Shown here: positions 1-7,313 of the stretch, in pieces
Position numbering within the stretch: the first letter of the stretch is position 1
Layout: every line of letters begins with the position of its first letter
NCBI GenBank assembly: GCA_900315465.1
Contig: OMZF01000053.1
Location: 1 to 36,220, forward strand
Length of the DNA stretch: 36,220 bases
From: an uncultured Eubacteriales bacterium
GTDB taxonomy: Bacteria > Bacillota > Clostridia > Oscillospirales > Acutalibacteraceae
Reading direction: 5' to 3'
Translations under genes and position numbers: made by a program
The notes under the pieces: model-generated
The model's input: the letters and a program-made list of their open reading frames with translations, nothing else
What the model was told of the DNA's origin: nothing
Database searches by the model: none

Positions 1-77
1 GAGTTCCAGAGCGGTCAAATGGGGCAGACTGTAAATCTGTTGCTTCGGCTTCGGTGGTTCGAATCCGCCCTCCCCCA
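1..77 (+). tRNA. tRNA-Tyr (GTA), 5' end cut by the window
   Basis: The anticodon loop CTGTAAA (anticodon GTA at 31-33) lies in a GCAGA/TCTGT stem. It is followed by a long variable arm typical of bacterial tRNA-Tyr and by the T arm (GGTGG-TTCGAAT-CCGCC). The 3' acceptor strand CTCCCCC with discriminator A77 predicts a 5' strand GGGGGAG, of which only GAG is present, so four bases are missing on the left. CCA is not encoded. Confidence 0.95.
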
Positions 78-82
78 GAAAC

Positions 83-106
83 GCCCCTCGTCTTACGCCG
101 AGGGGC
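83..106 (+). terminator. Hairpin just after tRNA-Tyr, weak terminator
   Basis: A perfect 8-bp stem (GCCCCTCG 83-90, CGAGGGGC 99-106) with an 8-nt loop starts 6 nt after the tRNA. It has no T-run, so it may be a processing or partial termination signal. The stronger terminator lies at 319-366. Confidence 0.5.
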
Positions 107-207
107 TTAATGAATGATGAATAGTGAATAATGAATAATTTATAATGAAGCTGTAGTGCGTTTCTGTATTATTCGTTATTCACTATTCATTTTTCATTAT
201 TCATTAA
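107..207. repeat. Palindromic intergenic repeat of the GAATAATGAATA type
   Basis: The left arm (107-139) consists of iterated GAATgATGAATAgTGAATAATGAAT units. Its near-complementary right arm (168-207) is built of ATTCATT/TTCACTATTC units, and a 28-nt centre separates them. The element is non-coding and could form a long hairpin. Elements of this look occur as dispersed copies in many Clostridia; only one copy is visible here. Confidence 0.65.
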
Positions 208-318
208 AAAGAAAACTTATCGGTCAAATAAAACCGAAAATAGCGAAATAACTGACAACCAGAAAAAATTATTATTTTAGAAGTTACTAAAAATTTTTTC
301 ATTACATTCATAAAACAA

Positions 319-366
319 CTGCTGCCAATGTACCGTTGATGATACATTGGCAGCAGCTTTATTTAT
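319..366 (+). terminator. Strong intrinsic terminator after tRNA-Tyr region
   Basis: A perfect 14-bp stem (CTGCTGCCAATGTA 319-332, complement 343-356) with a 10-nt loop is followed by CTTTATTTAT. It probably ends the tRNA transcription unit and insulates murC. The reverse direction has a weaker T-stretch. Confidence 0.8.
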
Positions 367-553
367 CCTCCTAAAAACAGGGGCAGGCTTATTATTTATT
401 ATCAATAGTATTTTTGCATAATAGTTTTTATTACATCAGCGATAATACTATTATATTTATACCACTTTAACATCTTTATGTCAATCAATTATATAACACT
501 CTTATTCATTTACGTTACATAATGCCAATATTATTTTTTTAAGTCCGATAATA
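367..553. other. Gene-free stretch before the murC promoter
   Basis: This is very AT-rich DNA with no credible reading frame preceded by a ribosome binding site. The only structure noticed is a 9-bp inverted repeat (AATAGTATT 404-412, AATACTATT 444-452), which may be chance in such AT-rich sequence. Confidence 0.5.
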
Positions 554-582
554 TTGAAATTATCAAGGTTTTATTATATAAT
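554..582 (+). promoter_or_regulatory. Predicted sigma-A promoter of murC
   Basis: TTGAAA (554-559), a 17-bp spacer and a perfect TATAAT (577-582). Transcription would start near 589, giving a leader of about 110 nt before the murC ATG. Confidence 0.7.
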
Positions 583-697
583 AGGTAAAGTGCAGATTTT
601 TTGTCGTTTGAATGAATATAATGTTATACGGCAAAATTATGCAGTTATAAACTCTTGAATACAGATATTCTTTTTTATGATGGGAGTGCTTTATAAT

Positions 698-2089
698 ATG
701 AGTAAAATGTATGAACATCTGCTTGATGGTGTAAAAACAATACATTTTGTCGGTATCGGCGGATCGGGTATGTGTCCTCTTGCCGAAATACTTCACCACG
801 GCGGATATAATATCACAGGTTCTGATGTTGCAGAATCTGATACACTTGCAAGAATACGTTCCTATGGTATACCCGTTACAATGGGGCATTTTCCCGAAAA
901 TGTCATTGGTGCGGATTTAGTGGTATATACAGCTGCCGTAAAAGCTGATAACCCCGAACTTGTAAGTGCAAGAGAAAAGGGTATCAGAACTATAGAACGC
1001 TGTATAATGCTCGGTGCAGTTGTGGAAAAATATAAACAGTCTGTTGCTGTATGCGGTACTCATGGCAAAACTACCACAACTTCAATGATAACACAGATAC
1101 TTACAATGTCCAACTTTGACCCTACCGCTGTGATAGGTGCAAAACTCCCTTTCATAGGAGGCAACAGCCGTGTAGGTCAGTCTGAGATAATTGTATGTGA
1201 AGCCTGTGAATATGTGGATACTTTTCTCCACATCTATCCTGCACTTACTGTAATACTTAATGTGGATGAAGATCATCTTGATTATTTCGGTACTCTCGAC
1301 AGAATAAAAGAATCATTTACAAAATTTGCAGACCAGACTTCCGATACACTTGTTGTAAACGGTGATGATGAAAATACAATGCAGTGCGTAAATGATATGG
1401 ATAAAAAAGGCAAAAAGGTCATTACTTTCGGTTTCGGTGAAAATAACGATTTCCGTGCAGTTCTTACAAACAGCGGTGAACAGGCTTTTGACAGCTTTGA
1501 TATTCTTCACAGAGGCAAAAAAATAGCTTCTGTAAAGCTTAATGTTCCAGGTAAATTCAATGTTATGAATGCACTTGCTGCCGCTGCTGCCGCAATTACA
1601 CTCGGTGTCAGTCCCGAACAGGCTGCAAAGGCTCTTGAAGCTTTCAGCGGTGCCCACAGAAGATTTGAAATTCTCGGCAAACCCTGCGGCATTACTATTG
1701 CAGACGATTTCGCACATCATCCCACAGAACTTAAAGCAACTCTTACCACTGCCATGGGAATGGGTTATAAACGTGTATGGGCAGTTTTCCAGCCACACAC
1801 CTTTTCAAGAACTTACCAGTTCCTCAATGAATTTGCAGAGGTGCTGTCAATAGCCGATAAATGTGTACTTTCGGAAATTCTTCCCGTAAGAGAAACAAAT
1901 CAGTGGAATATCTATGCAAAAGACCTTGCGGATAAAATCGACGGCTGTGTATGGTTTAAAACCTTTGACGAAATAGCCGATTATGTTGCAAAAGAAGCCA
2001 AAGAAGGAGATTTAGTCATTACCATCGGCGGCGGAAATATTTATATGTGTGCAAATATGTTACTCAAAAAGCTTTCAGAAAAAGAATAA
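698..2089 (+). CDS. murC: UDP-N-acetylmuramate--L-alanine ligase MurC
   Basis: MurC joins L-alanine to UDP-MurNAc with ATP in the cytoplasm, the first peptide step of peptidoglycan precursor synthesis. The 463-aa product has the usual family length. Visible motifs are the N-terminal nucleotide-binding loop GIGGSGM (about residues 19-25), the ATP-binding GTHGKTTTT loop (about 120), the central NVDEDHLDYFG segment, and the C-terminal DDFAHHPTE and FQPHTFSRT motifs of Mur ligases. An in-frame ATG pair lies 21 nt upstream (677/680), but ATG 698 starts the conserved MSKMYEHL segment and has GGGAG (682-686) before it, so 698 is preferred. It is the first gene of a tightly spaced same-strand run with the polyamine genes, a context that is not functionally obvious. 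Confidence 0.96.
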   Translation: MSKMYEHLLDGVKTIHFVGIGGSGMCPLAEILHHGGYNITGSDVAESDTLARIRSYGIPVTMGHFPENVIGADLVVYTAAVKADNPELVSAREKGIRTIERCIMLGAVVEKYKQSVAVCGTHGKTTTTSMITQILTMSNFDPTAVIGAKLPFIGGNSRVGQSEIIVCEACEYVDTFLHIYPALTVILNVDEDHLDYFGTLDRIKESFTKFADQTSDTLVVNGDDENTMQCVNDMDKKGKKVITFGFGENNDFRAVLTNSGEQAFDSFDILHRGKKIASVKLNVPGKFNVMNALAAAAAAITLGVSPEQAAKALEAFSGAHRRFEILGKPCGITIADDFAHHPTELKATLTTAMGMGYKRVWAVFQPHTFSRTYQFLNEFAEVLSIADKCVLSEILPVRETNQWNIYAKDLADKIDGCVWFKTFDEIADYVAKEAKEGDLVITIGGGNIYMCANMLLKKLSEKE

Positions 2090-2115
2090 TATACCTTTAA
2101 GGCAGGGATGTTGAT

Positions 2116-2928
2116 TTGGATAAAAGACTCAAGCTTTACGGCTTTAACAATCTTACAAAAACCCTTAGCTTCAATATCTATGATGTTTGCTACGCTAAAA
2201 CGGAACGTGAACAAAAGGATTATATAGCATATATTGATGAACAGTATAATTCGGAACGTCTTACAAAGATACTTTGCAGGGTGACCGAAATGATAGGAGC
2301 TACTGTCCTTAATATTTCAAAGCAGGATTATGATCCTCAGGGGGCAAGCGTTACCCTTTTGATATCCGAAAAAGGTCTGCCTGAAAAAGTAGACCCGTCA
2401 TGCAACTGCGGCGGAAAATTTATAACCCCCACAGGTGAAACTATTGCCGCTCACCTAGATAAAAGTCATGTTACAGTACACACCTACCCCGAATATTATC
2501 CGGGTAATGCTATCGCAACTTTTCGTGTGGATATTGACGTTTCCACCTGCGGCACTATTTCCCCTCTGAACACCCTTGATCTCCTTATCGACAGTTTTGA
2601 TTCCGATATTATAACTATAGATTACCGTGTGAGAGGCTTTACCAGAAATACTGACGGAAAAAAGCTTTTTATAGACCACAAAATAACATCTATACAGGAT
2701 TATATCAAGGATGAAACCTTAAAAAGATATGATACTGTGGATATTAATGTATATCAGGCTAATATTTTCCATACCCAGATGCTTATAAAAGAACTGGAAC
2801 TGCAGAACTATCTGTTCAAAACAGATGTATACGAAATTCCACCCAAAGAACGTCTTGCTATTTCAAACAGTCTGCGAAGAGAAATGATTGAAATATTCAG
2901 CGGTTCAAATGTCTATAATGAGGATTGA
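2116..2928 (+). CDS. speD: S-adenosylmethionine decarboxylase proenzyme, long (E. coli-type) form
   Basis: SpeD makes decarboxylated SAM, the aminopropyl donor for spermidine. The protein is 270 aa, close to the E. coli-type enzyme and about twice the short Bacillus/archaeal form. The self-processing site is visible as HLDKSHVTVHTYPE, with expected cleavage between Lys116 and Ser117, which would become the pyruvoyl group. The HTYPE and DIDVSTCGTISPLNTLD segments fit the family. The start is a TTG preceded by AAGGCAGGG. The gene starts 26 nt after murC and ends 4 nt before the next start, indicating co-transcription with the decarboxylase and spermidine synthase genes downstream. Confidence 0.94.
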   Translation: MDKRLKLYGFNNLTKTLSFNIYDVCYAKTEREQKDYIAYIDEQYNSERLTKILCRVTEMIGATVLNISKQDYDPQGASVTLLISEKGLPEKVDPSCNCGGKFITPTGETIAAHLDKSHVTVHTYPEYYPGNAIATFRVDIDVSTCGTISPLNTLDLLIDSFDSDIITIDYRVRGFTRNTDGKKLFIDHKITSIQDYIKDETLKRYDTVDINVYQANIFHTQMLIKELELQNYLFKTDVYEIPPKERLAISNSLRREMIEIFSGSNVYNED

Positions 2929-2932
2929 AGAA

Positions 2933-4378
2933 ATGAAGCTTTCACAGGAACGTGCACCTATACTTGAGGCACTCAGCCAATACAGAGAAAATCGTATCGT
3001 ATCATTCGATGTACCCGGTCATAAACAGGGAAAGGGAAATCCTGAGCTGACCGAATTTCTGGGCAGACAATGTATGAGTGTGGATGTAAATTCCATGAAA
3101 CCCCTTGATAACCTTTGTCATCCCGTAAGCGTAATAAAAGAAGCCGAAGAACTAATGGCTGATGCATTCGGTGCTGCAAATGCTTTCTTCATGGTGAACG
3201 GTACATCAAGTGCTGTACAAGCTATGGTTATGAGTGTATGCAAGCGTGGGGATAAGATAATCATGCCGAGAAATGTACACCGAAGCAGTATCAATGCACT
3301 TATAGTCTGCGGTGCTGTACCGGTATATGTAAACCCCGGTGTAAATAAGCAGCTCGGTATTCCTCTTGGTATGTCAGTAGAATCCGTAAAAAATGCTATT
3401 GCAAAACATCCCGATGCAAAAGCTATTATAGTAAACAATCCCACATATTACGGCGTATGCTCAAATCTGCGTGAGATAGTGAAAATCGCACATCAGGCGG
3501 GTATGAAGGTACTTGTTGACGAGGCTCACGGCACACATTTTTATTTTGGTGATTATATGCCTCTTTCCGCTATGAGTGTGGGAGCAGATATGGCGGCAGT
3601 AAGTATGCACAAAACAGGAGGCTCTCTTACACAAAGCTCTGCCCTGCTTCTCGGGTCTTCAATGAATCCCGGATATGTACGTCAGATAATAAATCTTACT
3701 CAGACCACAAGTGCCTCTTATCTTCTTCTTTCATCTGTTGATATTGCAAGAAGAAATCTCGCACTTAACGGCAAAAAAATATTTGAGCGTGTGACCTCTC
3801 TCGCATCCTATGGTATTCAGGAAATAAACAAATTAGGCGGTCTGTATGCTTTTTCAAGAGAGCTTATCAATGGTGACGATATTTTTGATTTTGACCCGAC
3901 TAAAATTTCTGTACATACGAGAGACATAGGTCTTGCCGGAATAGAAGTATATGATATTCTGCGTGACCGCTTTGATATTCAGATAGAATTCGGTGATATA
4001 GGCAATATCCTTGCTATAGTTTCAGTTGGTGACCGTATACTTAATGTCGAAAGACTTATATCGGCACTTTATGAAATAAAACGTCTTTATACAAAAAATC
4101 CTGCCGGTATGCTCGACCACGAATATATTGAACCCCATGTTGAATGTTCCCCTCAGGAAGCATTTTACAGCAATAAAAAACAACTCCCCCTTGATGATAC
4201 ATTAGGCAAAGTATGTGCTGAATTTGTAATGTGCTACCCTCCCGGAATACCAATACTCGCCCCCGGTGAGCTTATAACAAAGGATGCACTCGAATATATA
4301 AAATACGCCAAAATCAAAGGCTGTAACCTTACAGGTGCAGAAGATATGAATACGGATAAAATAAATATAATGCTTTAA
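2933..4378 (+). CDS. speA: Orn/Lys/Arg decarboxylase family protein (probable arginine decarboxylase, SpeA-like)
   Basis: This is a PLP-dependent fold-type I amino-acid decarboxylase of the short Bacillus-type group (481 aa). Hallmarks are DVPGHKQGKG near the N-terminus, NGTSSAVQA (PLP phosphate region), PRNVHRSS, DEAHGTHFYFG and SMHKTGGS, where Lys227 should hold PLP. The C-terminal ECSPQEAFY and CYPPGIPILAPGE motifs match the family. ATG 2933 is chosen because GAGG (2920-2923) sits 9 nt upstream and the gene then follows speD by 4 nt; earlier in-frame ATG/TTG codons lie inside speD. Substrate (arginine, lysine or ornithine) cannot be fixed from motifs. The speD/speE context favours arginine to agmatine, but no agmatine-processing gene is in the window. 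Confidence 0.85.
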   Translation: MKLSQERAPILEALSQYRENRIVSFDVPGHKQGKGNPELTEFLGRQCMSVDVNSMKPLDNLCHPVSVIKEAEELMADAFGAANAFFMVNGTSSAVQAMVMSVCKRGDKIIMPRNVHRSSINALIVCGAVPVYVNPGVNKQLGIPLGMSVESVKNAIAKHPDAKAIIVNNPTYYGVCSNLREIVKIAHQAGMKVLVDEAHGTHFYFGDYMPLSAMSVGADMAAVSMHKTGGSLTQSSALLLGSSMNPGYVRQIINLTQTTSASYLLLSSVDIARRNLALNGKKIFERVTSLASYGIQEINKLGGLYAFSRELINGDDIFDFDPTKISVHTRDIGLAGIEVYDILRDRFDIQIEFGDIGNILAIVSVGDRILNVERLISALYEIKRLYTKNPAGMLDHEYIEPHVECSPQEAFYSNKKQLPLDDTLGKVCAEFVMCYPPGIPILAPGELITKDALEYIKYAKIKGCNLTGAEDMNTDKINIML

Positions 4379-4402
4379 AAAGCATTAGAAAGGAAAGTAA
4401 AC

Positions 4403-5254
4403 ATGGAAATGTGGTATACGGAAGAGCAGACTAAAAATGTCCGCTTTTCTATAAGATGCGACAAACAAAAATATTCCGCTCAGTCGGATTATCAGCGTAT
4501 CGAAATATTCAGCACCCCCGAATTCGGAGATGTCCTCGTTCTCGATGACCGTATAATGCTGACAACAAAGGACGAATTTATTTACCATGAAATGATAACC
4601 CATGTGCCTATGGCAACAAATCCGTCTATAAAAAATGTCCTTGTCATAGGTGCAGGAGACGGCGGTACTGTAAAGGAACTTACAAGATATAAAACTATTG
4701 AAAATATTGATATGGTAGAAATAGACAGCATGGTAGTAGATGTCTGCAAGGAATTTCTTCCCACGGTTTCATGCAGACTCAGTGACCCGAGAGTTCATGT
4801 TCATATAGATGACGGACTGAGATTTGTAAGACGTGTTGAAAATGAATATGATCTTATAATCGTTGATTCTACTGATCCCATAGGGCCGGGCGAAGGTCTG
4901 TTTACTACGGAATTTTACGGAAACTGTTTCAAAGCCCTTAACGAAAACGGTATTCTTGTAAATCAGCATGAAAGTCCATATTACAAAACTTATTCAAAAG
5001 CCATGCGTCAGGCTCACAAAAAATTAGTGGAGTTTTTCCCGATATGCAAGGTATATCAGGCACATATCCCCACTTATCCGTCAGGACACTGGCTTTTCGG
5101 ATTTGCTTCAAAAAAATTCCATCCTACCAATGATCTTAACGAAAGTGCATGGAATGTTTTAGGGATAGATACTCAGTATTATAACACAAGACTTCACAAA
5201 GGCTGTTTTGCACTGCCAACCTATGTTACCAAACAGCTTTTGGAAAATGAATAA
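4403..5254 (+). CDS. speE: Spermidine synthase (polyamine aminopropyltransferase)
   Basis: SpeE transfers the aminopropyl group from decarboxylated SAM to putrescine. The 283-aa protein shows the expected order: an N-terminal beta-rich part with EIFSTPEFGDVLVLDD and the DEFIYHEMITHVP segment, the Rossmann motif GAGDGGTVKEL, the acidic VEID and HIDDGLRFV, and the active-site DSTDPIGPGEGLF with its catalytic Asp. The start ATG has AGAAAGGAAAG upstream. It lies 24 nt after the decarboxylase and 26 nt before the dehydrogenase gene, consistent with one polyamine operon. Confidence 0.96.
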   Translation: MEMWYTEEQTKNVRFSIRCDKQKYSAQSDYQRIEIFSTPEFGDVLVLDDRIMLTTKDEFIYHEMITHVPMATNPSIKNVLVIGAGDGGTVKELTRYKTIENIDMVEIDSMVVDVCKEFLPTVSCRLSDPRVHVHIDDGLRFVRRVENEYDLIIVDSTDPIGPGEGLFTTEFYGNCFKALNENGILVNQHESPYYKTYSKAMRQAHKKLVEFFPICKVYQAHIPTYPSGHWLFGFASKKFHPTNDLNESAWNVLGIDTQYYNTRLHKGCFALPTYVTKQLLENE

Positions 5255-5280
5255 TTTTTTAAAAAACGGAGGTTTTCAAA

Positions 5281-6480
5281 ATGGGAAAGGCTTTGATTAT
5301 CGGAGCAGGCGGTGTGGCAAGCGTCTGCATACACAAATGCTGCCAGAATTCTGATGTATTTGAGGAAATATGCATTGCAAGCAGAACTAAGTCAAAATGC
5401 GATGCCCTCAAAGCTAAACTTGATGGAGGTAAAACAAAAATTTCTACAGCTCAGGTAAATGCTGATAATGTGGATGAACTTATCGCACTTATCAATTCAT
5501 TCAAGCCTGATGTAGTAATAAACCTTGCTCTGCCCTATCAGGATCTTACTATCATGGATGCCTGTCTTGCAACAAAGACTAATTATGTTGACACAGCTAA
5601 CTATGAACCCCTTGATACAGCTAAGTTTGAATATAAATGGCAGTGGGCATATCGTGAGCGTTTTGAAAAGGCTGGCATAACAGCACTTCTCGGCAGCGGT
5701 TTTGATCCCGGTGTAACAGGTGTTTTCAGTGCTTATGCTATGAAACATGAATTTGACGAGATAAATTATATTGATATTCTTGACTGTAATGCCGGAGACC
5801 ACGGTTATCCTTTCGCTACAAACTTCAATCCGGAAATAAATATACGTGAGGTATCTGCAAAGGGCAGCTATATCGAAGACGGTAAATGGATCGAAACAGA
5901 ACCAATGGAGATAAAGCGTGTATACAATTTCCCTGAAGTCGGAGAAAAGGATATGTACCTCCTCCACCACGAAGAACTTGAATCCCTTGCACTCAATATT
6001 AAGGGTATCAAGCGTATACGTTTCTTTATGACATTTGGTCAGAGTTATCTTACACATCTGAAATGCCTTGAAAATGTAGGTATGACTTCCATCGAGCCTA
6101 TCGAATTTGAGGGCAAACAGATTGTTCCTCTCCAGTTCCTCAAAGCTGTTCTTCCCGACCCTGCATCACTCGGCCCGAGAACTAAGGGTAAAACAAATAT
6201 CGGCTGTATCTTCATCGGCAAAAAAGACGGCAAGGATAAAACATATTATCTTTATAATGTATGCGACCATGAAGAATGTTATAAGGAAGTAGGCTCTCAG
6301 GCTGTTTCCTATACAACAGGTGTTCCGGCAATGATCGGTGCTGCTATGCTGCTCACAGGCAAATGGAATACTCCCGGTGTACATAATATCGAAGAATTCG
6401 ACCCTGATCCGTTTATGGATGCGCTCAATAAATTTGGTCTGCCATGGAAAGAAAGCTATAACCCCGACTTGGTTGACTGA
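5281..6480 (+). CDS. Saccharopine dehydrogenase family, probable carboxy(nor)spermidine dehydrogenase
   Basis: The 399-aa protein begins with the NAD(P)-binding GKALIIGAGGVASV motif and continues with NLALPYQDLTIMDACL, NYVDTANYEP, GSGFDPGVTGVFSAYA and a long C-terminal domain. This architecture fits the carboxynorspermidine/carboxyspermidine dehydrogenase branch of the saccharopine dehydrogenase superfamily, which condenses aspartate beta-semialdehyde with putrescine or diaminopropane. True lysine-pathway saccharopine dehydrogenase is less likely given the speD-speA-speE neighbours. AACGGAGG precedes the ATG. The usual partner, carboxyspermidine decarboxylase (nspC), is not in the window, so the pathway here is either completed elsewhere or degenerate. 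Confidence 0.85.
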   Translation: MGKALIIGAGGVASVCIHKCCQNSDVFEEICIASRTKSKCDALKAKLDGGKTKISTAQVNADNVDELIALINSFKPDVVINLALPYQDLTIMDACLATKTNYVDTANYEPLDTAKFEYKWQWAYRERFEKAGITALLGSGFDPGVTGVFSAYAMKHEFDEINYIDILDCNAGDHGYPFATNFNPEINIREVSAKGSYIEDGKWIETEPMEIKRVYNFPEVGEKDMYLLHHEELESLALNIKGIKRIRFFMTFGQSYLTHLKCLENVGMTSIEPIEFEGKQIVPLQFLKAVLPDPASLGPRTKGKTNIGCIFIGKKDGKDKTYYLYNVCDHEECYKEVGSQAVSYTTGVPAMIGAAMLLTGKWNTPGVHNIEEFDPDPFMDALNKFGLPWKESYNPDLVD

Positions 6481-6500
6481 TAACATTAAAAATAAAAATG

Positions 6501-6523
6501 CCCGTTATCTTTATGGTAACGGG
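6501..6523. terminator. Short hairpin between the dehydrogenase gene and the DUF3592 gene
   Basis: A 7-bp stem (CCCGTTA 6501-6507, TAACGGG 6517-6523) has only TAAATTA after it on the + strand but a good T-stretch on the - strand. On the + strand it is at most a partial terminator reducing read-through into the next gene. Confidence 0.35.
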
Positions 6524-6548
6524 TAAATTACTATCAGGAGAAAATTAT

Positions 6549-7244
6549 ATGAATAATAAAAAAGGTAACGCTGCTTCTGTTGTATTGTTTATAATAAGCG
6601 GAATTATGCTTACTCTTGCAGCTTTGGCACTATTAGGTATAACATCGCAGAATAAAGAAATAGAAGATGCCAAGAAAAACCTCCCTCACGTTGAAGGAAT
6701 TGTTGAGGAACTGAAATATGACAATGAAAATCGTCATTATGTAGCACTTGTACTTTATGCCGTTGACGGTGAAGAATATGAAGTTGAGCTTGATAATGCA
6801 ACATCAAATAATAAGCCGGGAACATATATGACTGTATATTACGATTCTTCTGACCCCAGCTATATTCTTAATGAACCAAGTATGAGAGAAACAAGCAGTG
6901 TATATGTAGGTATAATAATTTTTGCAGGTGGAGGAATAGGATTAATAATTCTTGGAATTGCCATGAACAAATCAGCTGATAAAAGAATACGAAATCTCAA
7001 TAATATGCCTACAGGTTATAATTCTGTATCACCTGTTGCCTATAATAATGTAATGCAAACATACAAGGGATATGACGGAGGTCTTGACCCATCTCAGCCA
7101 TATAATCAGGAGATGAATCAGAACAATGGGTATTATAATCCCAATATGCCGTATACAAACTATCCGGGGCAGAATCCTCAATATAATAATCCTCAGAACA
7201 ACAATTACCCAAATAACAATTATCCCCCATATAATAATTACTGA
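6549..7244 (+). CDS. DUF3592-like membrane protein with Asn/Tyr/Pro-rich tail
   Basis: The function is not known. The 231-aa product has a first membrane helix (about residues 9-31, ASVVLFIISGIMLTLAALAL), an extracytoplasmic domain of about 90 residues with the DUF3592 pattern (VEGIVEEL, YAVDGEEYEVEL, PGTYMTVYYDSSDPS), a second helix (about 117-138, VGIIIFAGGGIGLIILGIAM), then a low-complexity tail of about 70 residues rich in N, Y, P and Q. AGGAG at 6536-6540, 8 nt before ATG 6549, fixes the start; an upstream in-frame ATG at 6498 lacks such a site. It is the last gene of the murC/polyamine run and is followed by a strong terminator. Confidence 0.75.
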   Translation: MNNKKGNAASVVLFIISGIMLTLAALALLGITSQNKEIEDAKKNLPHVEGIVEELKYDNENRHYVALVLYAVDGEEYEVELDNATSNNKPGTYMTVYYDSSDPSYILNEPSMRETSSVYVGIIIFAGGGIGLIILGIAMNKSADKRIRNLNNMPTGYNSVSPVAYNNVMQTYKGYDGGLDPSQPYNQEMNQNNGYYNPNMPYTNYPGQNPQYNNPQNNNYPNNNYPPYNNY

Positions 7245-7255
7245 ACATACAAAAA

Positions 7256-7293
7256 CTCCGTTCCGGTTTTTTCCGGAACGGAGCTTTATTATT
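7256..7293. terminator. Bidirectional terminator between convergent units
   Basis: A perfect 11-bp GC-rich stem (CTCCGTTCCGG 7256-7266, complement 7273-7283) with a T6 loop is flanked by AAAAA on the left and CTTTATTATT on the right. It can end both the DUF3592 gene (+) and pckA (-). Confidence 0.9.
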
Positions 7294-7313
7294 ATCGGTT
7301 TTTAAATATCAGA

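Noticed and set aside
404-452. 9-bp inverted repeat AATAGTATT/AATACTATT upstream of murC
   Set aside because: It is made of AT-rich sequence, has a 31-nt loop, and has no link to promoter or gene; chance is the simplest explanation.
577-602. Similar bases downstream of the murC and holB -10 elements (TATAATA..GG.TAA.GTGCA)
   Set aside because: The resemblance is short and AT-dominated, and no shared function connects the two genes; I could not rule out chance.
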